From an uncultured Lentisphaeria bacterium (GTDB lineage Bacteria; Verrucomicrobiota; Lentisphaeria; Victivallales; Victivallaceae): a stretch of 19,415 nt of DNA. The stretch covers positions 1 to 19,415 of the forward strand of contig CALABZ010000363.1 of NCBI GenBank assembly GCA_937888615.1, read 5' to 3'. The notes beneath the pieces were generated by a model. The model made no database searches and was not told the DNA's origin. It was given only the letters and a program-made list of their open reading frames with translations. This document shows, in pieces, positions 1 through 6,094 of the stretch; positions within the stretch are counted from its first letter, which is position 1, and each line of letters opens with the position of its first letter. The translations under genes and the position numbers were made by a program.

Positions 1-64
1 TGAAGTCCTGCTGGAGCGGTTCGCGGATCGTGTATAATTGAATGCCGATTTTCATGTCTTTCAT
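1..64 (-). CDS. Sugar phosphate isomerase/epimerase, N-terminal fragment
   Basis: Only the first 21 codons are present; the gene runs off the left edge. The translation contains KIGIQLYTIRE, a typical first beta-strand of the xylose-isomerase-like TIM-barrel family (sugar phosphate isomerases/epimerases, AP endonuclease family 2). Translation could start at codon 1 (CAT at 62-64) or at Met4. A GGAAAGGA ribosome site lies just upstream, inside the end of the preceding gene, whose stop is one base away, so it is the last visible member of the minus-strand operon. Known members isomerise or epimerise sugars, keto-sugars or inosose-type compounds; which substrate applies here cannot be told from 21 residues. 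Confidence 0.7.
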   Translation of the reverse strand, partial: MKDMKIGIQLYTIREPLQQDF

Positions 65-65
65 A

Positions 66-881
66 TTACCAGTCCTTTCCAAGCAACCTTTCAACGTTGC
101 GGTATAAAATATTGTGTTTGTCTTCCTCGGTGATTTCGGCGGACAGGATGCCGCCGACCGCCTGAATTTCATCGAACCACGGCAGGTCGGTTCCATAGAG
201 AAGCCGTTCACTGCCGACGATTTCCACCAGTTTCTCCACCATCCCGGTAGTGCCGGGGATGCTGGTCAGTTCGAAATAAACGTTGTTCGGACACGCCTTA
301 TGAAGGCGCGCCACGCCGTCCCAGTCCGACCGGAAAGAGTGGCCCATGAAGAAAATGGCGTTCGGGTATTTGAGCGCCGTTTCGGTCATGATTTCGATGG
401 AGGCACAGCCGTCGCCGCCCCAGGTGTGAAGCAGGATCGGCAGGCCGCGTTCGTTGGCGAATTTCAGGGCCGGTTCGTATCCCTTGTCGCTGACTTTTTT
501 CTGATGGTAGGCGGAAAGAAATTTGAACCCGACCGCCAGCGGCGCCCATCGGTCGAACGAGCGGACGTCCTCAATTACCCGTTCGGGAAAGTTCGGGTTG
601 ATCGCGACGTACAACCGCAGGAAATCCGGGTGTTGTCTGGTGATTTCGTATGCCTGCTGATTGTTGAAATCGGGCGTAAACAGGGCGTGGTGATGGGAAA
701 ACACCAGCCGGGTCACGCCGGCCCGTTTCATGTGCGCGACCATCGCGTCGGCTTCCGCGCGTTTGAAGTAAATCTGGCCGTGCGATCCCATATGTCCATG
801 CATATCATAGATCGGAATATCGATATGGCCGTGATTCCAATAGGCTTCGGCCAGTGTGCCTTTTTCTTCCCATATGCTCAT
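66..881 (-). CDS. Amidohydrolase (PF04909-type), metal site intact
   Basis: This 271-residue protein has the amidohydrolase-2 TIM-barrel fold. The visible metal and catalytic residues are complete: D26-x-H28-x-H30 near the N-terminus, H152 (ILLHTWGG), H181 (FFMGHS) and D232 in YGTDLPW. Known relatives are metal-dependent hydrolases, decarboxylases and lactonases acting on small carboxylated or cyclic compounds; the substrate here is unknown. I placed the start at the ATG at 881 rather than at 1214, because the longer reading frame covers the preceding gene and has low-complexity, non-homologous sequence. The start overlaps the upstream stop as ATGA and has a GAGGTG ribosome site, indicating translational coupling to the neighbouring amidohydrolase paralogue. 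No signal peptide is seen, so it is probably cytoplasmic. Confidence 0.85.
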   Translation of the reverse strand: MSIWEEKGTLAEAYWNHGHIDIPIYDMHGHMGSHGQIYFKRAEADAMVAHMKRAGVTRLVFSHHHALFTPDFNNQQAYEITRQHPDFLRLYVAINPNFPERVIEDVRSFDRWAPLAVGFKFLSAYHQKKVSDKGYEPALKFANERGLPILLHTWGGDGCASIEIMTETALKYPNAIFFMGHSFRSDWDGVARLHKACPNNVYFELTSIPGTTGMVEKLVEIVGSERLLYGTDLPWFDEIQAVGGILSAEITEEDKHNILYRNVERLLGKDW

Positions 882-1645
882 AACTGCACCTCGTCCAGAA
901 GTTTTTCCAGGTTGCCGCCGGCGATAAGCCGTTTGGATTCGCCGTCGATATCGGCATGTTTGATGGCGAGCATCATGCTGCCGAACATGAATCCGGGATA
1001 ACCGCTGCCGTAAAGAAAGCGCTCCGCTCCGTATTTTTCGACCAGGTCCGCCACGCCTTCCGGCACCCAATAGGTGGATAGTTCCAGATGGAACCCCGGA
1101 TAATTCTCCAGCAAGGGCCGGAAATAACGGTCGGTGCCCCAATAGAGTCCGTGGGTCATGCAGATATAGCGGTTTTGCGGAAATTCCTTCAGAAACGCAT
1201 AGATCGCCTCCCAATTGCCGAACGTGTGAATCCCGATCAGGATCGGAATCCGGCGTTCGGCGGCTTCATCCATGAGCCGTCCGACCGTCAGGCGACCTGG
1301 CACCCATTTATGGCCGGCGGGGTCCGGGACCAGCGCTCGGATGCGGTTTTGCGCCATTTGTTTGAAGAGTTCCTGCCCCTCGGGCAGTTCGCCGGTGTGC
1401 GGGGGGAGAACGCTCCAGGCGCCGACCAGACGTTCGTCGGGGTCGGCGGCCAGATAACGGGCGGTGGCGGCATTGGCATAGGCTGGGCCAGCGGAGGTCA
1501 GATTGACCTCGCGGATCAGTGCTTTGGCCACGCCGTTGCGATCCATTTTGCGGAGTATGGCTCCGGCATCGGACGCATAGTCAAGCGCTCCGTTCATCGG
1601 CGTACCGACCTGAACGTTTGCGTCAAAAAACATCAGTTCTTTCAT
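878..1645 (-). CDS. Amidohydrolase-fold protein with degraded metal site
   Basis: This 255-residue protein is a paralogue of the next gene and has the same amidohydrolase-2 barrel outline. The N-terminal metal motif reads D8-A-N10-V-Q12-V-G where its partner has D-M-H-G-H-M-G, so both metal histidines are replaced by Asn and Gln. The late Asp motif reads YGSGYPG, with Gly215 in place of the catalytic Asp. H140 and H165 remain. It is therefore probably metal-free, or a non-catalytic partner of the intact enzyme, though an altered chemistry is possible. The start at 1645 has an AAAGGGA ribosome site and lies 23 bases inside the 3' end of the SGNH gene; its end overlaps the intact amidohydrolase by four bases. 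The reading frame is clean, so it is not a recent pseudogene. Confidence 0.8.
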   Translation of the reverse strand: MKELMFFDANVQVGTPMNGALDYASDAGAILRKMDRNGVAKALIREVNLTSAGPAYANAATARYLAADPDERLVGAWSVLPPHTGELPEGQELFKQMAQNRIRALVPDPAGHKWVPGRLTVGRLMDEAAERRIPILIGIHTFGNWEAIYAFLKEFPQNRYICMTHGLYWGTDRYFRPLLENYPGFHLELSTYWVPEGVADLVEKYGAERFLYGSGYPGFMFGSMMLAIKHADIDGESKRLIAGGNLEKLLDEVQL

Positions 1646-2294
1646 TATGGTCCCTTTGGGTTATAGTATTTTTCAGTAAGCTAAACATATTTTCACCAAA
1701 TAATTGATGTCCATCGCGATTCAGGTGAATGCCGTCCTTCAGCAGATATTTCCGGCGTTCCCGGTCGAACAGCGGGTACAAGTCCAGAAACGGATAATTG
1801 TTAGACAAGAAAAAGCGCCGGGCCAGTTCACGCTGCGGCTCAAGCAGTTCGTCAAGTCCGCCGCCGCACTCCCTGAACGGCTCTTCAAACGCCGCATGTT
1901 TCGCCGCCCAATGCCATTCATTGACGACCGGACTAAGGCCGACGCCGACAATCTGGGTTTTTCCGGGCAAACGGTTCACCATATCTTCCAGGTGGCGTTG
2001 AATTTCCCCGAGCGGCACTATTCGCTCCGGCCGGGTATAGTCTTCGTTGTTCGCCCCTGCCATAACCAGCAGGTAATCCGGTGAATGCGCCAATACGTCG
2101 CGCTCGAAACGCAACATGCATTCGCGTGTGGATTCCCCCCCGATCCCGGCATTGATAACAGAAAAACAAACTTTCGGGAAATATCCTGAAAGTTTGCGGT
2201 GCAGAAGATTATACCACCGGTCAAGCGGGTCCGTTATCCCGATGGTTCCTTCTATTATCGAAGACCCGAATGTGCAAATCACCGTATTTTTCAT
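1623..2294 (-). CDS. SGNH/GDSL-family hydrolase
   Basis: This 223-residue protein has the SGNH esterase/lipase block pattern. Block I is G10-S11-S12-I13 (GSSI instead of GDSI), giving nucleophile Ser12. Block II is the NAGIGGES stretch with Gly50 to Gly53. Block III is G80-A-N82-N83, and block V is D187-G-I-H190, supplying Asp and His. Known members remove acyl groups from sugars, lipids or peptides. There is no signal peptide, so a cytoplasmic carbohydrate O-deacylase is plausible but inferred. The start overlaps the ceramidase-like stop as ATGA, with an AAGGAG ribosome site inside that gene's last codons. Its last 23 bases overlap the next gene. Confidence 0.85.
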   Translation of the reverse strand: MKNTVICTFGSSIIEGTIGITDPLDRWYNLLHRKLSGYFPKVCFSVINAGIGGESTRECMLRFERDVLAHSPDYLLVMAGANNEDYTRPERIVPLGEIQRHLEDMVNRLPGKTQIVGVGLSPVVNEWHWAAKHAAFEEPFRECGGGLDELLEPQRELARRFFLSNNYPFLDLYPLFDRERRKYLLKDGIHLNRDGHQLFGENMFSLLKNTITQRDHNERTDVF

Positions 2295-3637
2295 TGATAA
2301 AGCTCCTTGTCAAGCTTGAGTAATGCGTTCCGCAATTCCTCGTGGATATTGCCGTATGGGGGGATGCCGGTAATCAGCGGCACCATGTCCGCCTCATAAC
2401 CGCCTTTTGCCGCGGCGGTCTTGTCCGGGGCATATCCCATCTGGCCGTTGGCCAGTCCCACCACCAGTGGATAGGGCGCCGAAGCCGCTCCGACCACTTC
2501 GTTTTTGATCGTCTGCATGATCTCAAAGGGCGAACACAATAGTGCCGCCGGACCAAGCCGGATTCCTTGAATCTCGGCGTCGACAAACGGTTTCGGGGTG
2601 GATTTCAGATATTGCTCCATCTTTTCCGCTCCGGTCAGGTAAACGGTTGCCATCCGGCAGCCGTAGTCCTTGTCGGATGCATCGGGTGCAGTCAGTTTCG
2701 CCTGGTTTTCGGCTTTTATTGCAGCCAGTTTTTCCGGGGTAAATGTCTGCCGGAGTGAGATATCGGCGGTGAATGAAAACGAATGTATGGTTTCATCGTC
2801 AACCGGCTCGGCTTTGGCCAATCCCTCACGCAGGGCGTGCTCAAAACGACCGGCAATAATATCCAGCGCCAGCAGCGATTCATTGCCGTTGCCATTGTCT
2901 CCGACAACACAAGTATTGACGTCTCCCAGCGCGCCTTGCAGGAATATGCCGACGGAGCCGGGATTTGTCCGCATGATATTGTGGATCGCCACCGCCGGGT
3001 AATCCCCGTGTATCGCGTTTGAAGTCGCCCCGCAGGTAACCGGATGACAGCCGAAATGAGCCATAAAACCGGCCAGGCTGCCATCTTTACGGGTAAAGCG
3101 GATTACCGTGGCTTTCGTGTCGGTAAGTTCCGGTTTGCCGGGCCGCCAGCCTTCTTTCAACCCTTCTTCGTGCGGTACGCTGAAACGGTCATACACCCGG
3201 TTGATGCCAATCCCTTCACAGGGCACCACCGCCGCCGACATTGTCACCTGTTCCAGTTTTTCGATGGCCTCGATACCGGCCCGGGCGATTTTGTGAGGCA
3301 AAATCATGCTGTACGGAATATCCATGATACCCCAGCCGTACATGATCAGCGACGGACCGGAGTGGGTATGACTGCAGCATACCATGATCCGGTCATCGCG
3401 CAAATCCGGAAATTTCTGCTGAATCAGGTTGCGGATCTGTCTTGTTTCCTCCGCCGATACTCCCGCCAGATCGCAACCGATAACCACAACTCTTTTGCCG
3501 TCCGCTTCAAAGGCCGCGGCCCGGGCCTCCAACGGATCGCGAATCCAGGTTGAATGCCGGTTCCAATACGGTCCGAAACCGGCCAGTTCCACCCCGACCC
3601 GCGGCGTAATATCAACCTTGGCAAAACCTGCTTTCAT
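2291..3637 (-). CDS. Neutral-ceramidase-like hydrolase (PF04734-type)
   Basis: The 448-residue product resembles the N-terminal catalytic domain of neutral/alkaline ceramidases but lacks the usual C-terminal domain and signal peptide. It begins AGFAKVDITPR, then has the metal motif C-S-H90-T-H92-S-G-P, a second motif FGCH198P and GDYP at 211-214. The family position that normally carries the catalytic serine (GDVSPN in ceramidases) reads G238-D-V-N241-T, so the nucleophile seems to be Asn. This places it in a divergent branch found widely in environmental bacteria, where ceramide is unlikely to be the substrate. I chose the ATG at 3637 over 3688 because homology starts there and an AGGGG ribosome site precedes it. 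It follows the aminotransferase by 13 bases. Confidence 0.75.
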   Translation of the reverse strand: MKAGFAKVDITPRVGVELAGFGPYWNRHSTWIRDPLEARAAAFEADGKRVVVIGCDLAGVSAEETRQIRNLIQQKFPDLRDDRIMVCCSHTHSGPSLIMYGWGIMDIPYSMILPHKIARAGIEAIEKLEQVTMSAAVVPCEGIGINRVYDRFSVPHEEGLKEGWRPGKPELTDTKATVIRFTRKDGSLAGFMAHFGCHPVTCGATSNAIHGDYPAVAIHNIMRTNPGSVGIFLQGALGDVNTCVVGDNGNGNESLLALDIIAGRFEHALREGLAKAEPVDDETIHSFSFTADISLRQTFTPEKLAAIKAENQAKLTAPDASDKDYGCRMATVYLTGAEKMEQYLKSTPKPFVDAEIQGIRLGPAALLCSPFEIMQTIKNEVVGAASAPYPLVVGLANGQMGYAPDKTAAAKGGYEADMVPLITGIPPYGNIHEELRNALLKLDKELYQ

Positions 3638-3650
3638 GGATTCAAGACCC

Positions 3651-4886
3651 CTATTTTTTGCTTTCGGCGTATTTCCGCAATTCATCAATGTTCGAGGCTA
3701 CCTTGCGGACGACCGCACCGATCTGTTCGGCCGTTTCTTTATAATACATCACCTGATGGCTTATGCCAAGTGCGCGTTCGCAGGAAATTTTATCGCAGAC
3801 CGGGCAGCCGCCGCCGAAGATCCGGTATTTGTCCGGGGACAGGTTGAACAGATTGTGCCGGAAAACCGTACCGTGGGTCGGATTGGCGATGCCGACTCCT
3901 TCCGCCAGGCAGGCTTCGTTGATGATCCAGCGGTCGATGCCGTCGAATTCCGCCCCGTCAAAAATGAAATGGAACGAATAGTATCCCTGCGGGTCGGACA
4001 AACGTCCCGGAGCCTGTACCCGTACGCCGGGCACGTCGGCGATCGCATTGGTCATGATCGCGGCATTTTCACCGTAACGGCAGACACGCGCCGGCAGGGT
4101 TTTTAACTGTTCCGAAAGTAATAACGCCTGAAATGCCGTTGCCCGGTAGTTGTGGCAAACCAACCCCGCCGGCGTTTTGGCTCCCTGTCCCTGTTTGGCG
4201 CCGCGCACGTAACCGATGTGTTTGATCAGGAACAGTTTTTCCGCCAGTTCGGGATCGTTGGTGATGCAGATGCCGCCCTCGCCGGAAGCGGTGACTTTGC
4301 TCTGCTGGAAACTGAAACTGCCGATTTTGCCCCAGCTCCCGACTCCTTTGCCGTTCCAGAAACCACCCTGCATCTGAGCGCAGTCCTCAAGCACCGGAAT
4401 ACCGTGTTTGTCCGCAATGGCCAGGATTCGTTCGAGGTCGGCGGTCGATCCGTAAATATGTACCGGAATGATCGCGGCGGTTTTCGACGTGATCGCCGCT
4501 TCCATCAGGGCGGGGTCCATGCACAGCGTGGTGGGTTCCACATCCACGATAACGGGAGTGGCGCCGAGGTAATGCACCGCCATCGCGGTCGCCATCCAGG
4601 TCAGGGCGGGGACGATCACTTCGTCGCCGGCTTTTACGCCAAGCGCCTGGAGCGCGCACTCCAGCGTCACGGTGCCGTTGACCATGAATACGCCATAGCG
4701 GGCGTTCTGCGATTCGGCGAACTCCTGTTCGAACTTCTGTTCCATCGGGCTGTTGAACGACCATTCGCCGCTCATATAAAGTTCTTTCAGCTTTTCCGCG
4801 GTTTCTTCGGTGCGGATCGGCCACGTCAGGGTTTTCACTGCTTCTTTCAACAGCGGTTTGCCGCCCAGTATTGCCAGATTTGCCAT
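3651..4886 (-). CDS. DegT/DnrJ/EryC1/StrS-family PLP aminotransferase
   Basis: This 411-residue fold-type I aminotransferase is the first gene of the minus-strand operon. The pyridine-contacting Asp is D168 in VLEDCAQ, and the Schiff-base lysine is K197 in SFQQSKVTASGEGG. The opening LAILGGKP and the late GGCPVCDK...SH segment match the branch that includes scyllo-inosose aminotransferases and AHBA-synthase-like enzymes. Family members transfer an amino group to or from a keto-sugar or keto-cyclitol. In this setting it could form an amino sugar or, working in reverse, deaminate one; the direction is not visible. An AGAGGA ribosome site lies 8 bases upstream, and a promoter with AraC-like repeats lies further upstream. 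Confidence 0.9.
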   Translation of the reverse strand: MANLAILGGKPLLKEAVKTLTWPIRTEETAEKLKELYMSGEWSFNSPMEQKFEQEFAESQNARYGVFMVNGTVTLECALQALGVKAGDEVIVPALTWMATAMAVHYLGATPVIVDVEPTTLCMDPALMEAAITSKTAAIIPVHIYGSTADLERILAIADKHGIPVLEDCAQMQGGFWNGKGVGSWGKIGSFSFQQSKVTASGEGGICITNDPELAEKLFLIKHIGYVRGAKQGQGAKTPAGLVCHNYRATAFQALLLSEQLKTLPARVCRYGENAAIMTNAIADVPGVRVQAPGRLSDPQGYYSFHFIFDGAEFDGIDRWIINEACLAEGVGIANPTHGTVFRHNLFNLSPDKYRIFGGGCPVCDKISCERALGISHQVMYYKETAEQIGAVVRKVASNIDELRKYAESKK

Positions 4887-4918
4887 TTTTAGATCCTCTT
4901 GATTTTTGGAAATACGCC

Positions 4919-4947
4919 TTGCATTAATTGCTTCGCTTATTTATATT
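4919..4947 (+). promoter_or_regulatory. Possible promoter of the AraC gene
   Basis: On the plus strand TTGCAT (4919-4924) and TATATT (4942-4947) are separated by 17 bases. The -10 is a five-of-six match and the -35 three of six. It overlaps the -10 of the divergent operon promoter, so the two could compete. The ATCTTGCG repeats would lie in its leader, which would allow autorepression. Confidence 0.35.
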
Positions 4948-4973
4948 ATAGCGGATAAAACGAAATTTTTAAA
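4945..4973 (-). promoter_or_regulatory. Probable promoter of the aminotransferase operon
   Basis: On the minus strand there is an exact TATAAT at 4950-4945. At a 17-base spacing the -35 position reads TTTAAA (4973-4968), a poor match. A good -10 with a weak -35 and repeats immediately upstream is the usual arrangement of an activator-dependent promoter. The predicted start of transcription is near 4938, about 50 bases before the gene. Confidence 0.55.
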
Positions 4974-4980
4974 TATTCCG

Positions 4981-5008
4981 ATCTTGCGGAAAATATCTCA
5001 ATCTTGCG
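4981..5008. promoter_or_regulatory. Candidate AraC operator: two ATCTTGCG direct repeats
   Basis: ATCTTGCG occurs exactly at 4981-4988 and again at 5001-5008, a 20-base period. AraC-family proteins bind direct repeats spaced about two helical turns apart, using the two helix-turn-helix units of each monomer. Relative to the minus-strand promoter the repeats occupy roughly -43 to -70, the classical activator position. They also end 6 bases before the AraC start codon, where binding could repress the regulator. Confidence 0.5.
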
Positions 5009-5014
5009 TTTTTT

Positions 5015-5848
5015 ATGGAAAGAGAATTGGATCAGGACAAAATCAGGGAAATATTGCTTGCCGGAACGGACCGGATCATCTCCACCCGTTGCCCCGGGGA
5101 GCTCTCGACGGTTGGCGCGGATGATTCTTTCCGCGCAGACCGTCATCCGCACCGCGAAATCCTTTTTATTCTGCACGGCGAGAGCCTGTTCATGCTCAAC
5201 GGTTTTGTTTACCGGGCCGCCCCGGGAACCGCGTTCCTGCTGGATAAATGGGAGACGCACAGCTATGGCTATCGCAAAGCCGACCGCGATTTACTGCATT
5301 TGTGGCTTCATTTCAACGAAGACCGGATGTATGGTTCAGTGGCTCATGTCGGTTGCGCGGGACAGTATCATCCCGCCGGTTCGCACATGTATTTCAATAA
5401 AGATCTCAAACAACTGATCAACCGCCGTTGGGACATGTTAGTGAAAATAGGCGAAAGCCCCGTGGAGACGAAAAATCTGCTGATCAAGCCGCCGCTGGAT
5501 ATCATACTTGAGGAATTCGCCATGTTCCGGTTCGGGCTGATTGATTACCCGGAGGAAAACACCAGCGATATCATCGTATTCCTGCGCAACTACATCCACA
5601 ATACCAACGGACGGAATTGTTCGCTGGAGAATCTGGAGAAACTCAGCGGTTACAGCCGTTTTCATCTCTCGCGGCTTTTTCGCGAACATAACGGCAAAAC
5701 CATCGGCGAATACATTGATGAAGTGCGTCTTCATTTCACCCGCGAGGCCCTGAAACGCGGCCTGAAACAAAAAGAAATCGCCTCTGAACTTGGTTTCTCT
5801 TCCCCCGGCACGTTCTGGTCCTGGCTCCATAAGCATAAAAACGGCTGA
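5015..5848 (+). CDS. AraC-family transcriptional regulator
   Basis: The 277-residue protein has an N-terminal cupin-like sensing domain, with H44-P-H46-R-E48-I-L-F typical of its first strands, and a C-terminal AraC DNA-binding domain from about residue 187 (LENLEKLSGYSRFHLSRLF, then a second helix-turn-helix at KEIASELGFSSPGTFW). Such proteins usually activate sugar-related operons on binding a small ligand. It is divergently placed from the aminotransferase operon and probably controls it through the ATCTTGCG repeats. No clear ribosome site precedes the ATG at 5015, and no better start is visible, so expression may be low. No convincing terminator follows: positions 5849-5968 hold only a weak 6-base inverted repeat. 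Confidence 0.9.
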   Translation: MERELDQDKIREILLAGTDRIISTRCPGELSTVGADDSFRADRHPHREILFILHGESLFMLNGFVYRAAPGTAFLLDKWETHSYGYRKADRDLLHLWLHFNEDRMYGSVAHVGCAGQYHPAGSHMYFNKDLKQLINRRWDMLVKIGESPVETKNLLIKPPLDIILEEFAMFRFGLIDYPEENTSDIIVFLRNYIHNTNGRNCSLENLEKLSGYSRFHLSRLFREHNGKTIGEYIDEVRLHFTREALKRGLKQKEIASELGFSSPGTFWSWLHKHKNG

Positions 5849-5968
5849 TGATTCTCAGGATGGATTGCCGGAAATCTTGACCGTTGAACACCAGGCGGAT
5901 AGGCTTCCGGATTCTGCAGGGCGGTTTCCGTATATTTCAGGTTTTCGGGAAAAATATGCCGGGGCCTC

Positions 5969-5997
5969 TTGACAAATTTCATTCCTGACGTTATAAT
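5969..5997 (+). promoter_or_regulatory. Consensus sigma-70-type promoter of the glycosidase-pseudopilin-LacI operon
   Basis: TTGACA (5969-5974) and TATAAT (5992-5997) are both perfect and are separated by the ideal 17 bases. Transcription should start near 6004, immediately before the first of two identical operators. A promoter this strong with operators just downstream is the standard layout for tight repression by a LacI protein. Confidence 0.85.
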
Positions 5998-6009
5998 TAT
6001 TATAGACGC

Positions 6010-6026
6010 GGTTTAACCGGTTAAAT
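6010..6026. promoter_or_regulatory. LacI-type operator O1
   Basis: This is a GGTTTAACCGGTTAAAT copy containing the perfect 14-base palindrome TTTAACCGGTTAAA (6012-6025), centred on CG as in LacI-family operators. It lies at about +7 to +23 of the predicted transcript. The likely ligand is the LacI regulator encoded at 8803-9789 in the same operon. Confidence 0.8.
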
Positions 6027-6040
6027 TTTTTTTGAAACAT

Positions 6041-6057
6041 GGTTTAACCGGTTAAAT
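6041..6057. promoter_or_regulatory. LacI-type operator O2
   Basis: This is an exact 17-base repeat of O1 with its palindrome at 6043-6056. The centre-to-centre distance from O1 is 31 bases, close to three helical turns, so two dimers would sit on the same face of the DNA and could bind cooperatively. Confidence 0.8.
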
Positions 6058-6094
6058 CAAGATAAAAAACAGAATCGATACCAGGACACAAAAT

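Noticed and set aside
882..1214. N-terminal extension of the intact amidohydrolase by 111 codons
   Set aside because: It lies entirely in another frame of the preceding amidohydrolase gene, has low-complexity Arg/Gly-rich sequence, and the internal ATG at 881 has a good ribosome site and an ATGA overlap.
4152..4892. Plus-strand 246-codon frame opposite the aminotransferase
   Set aside because: It is fully covered by the aminotransferase, whose catalytic motifs are intact, and its product is Phe/Arg/His-rich without a fold signature.
5868..5910. Inverted repeat CCGGAA/TTCCGG after the AraC gene as a terminator
   Set aside because: The stem is only 6 bases with a 31-base loop and no T run follows.
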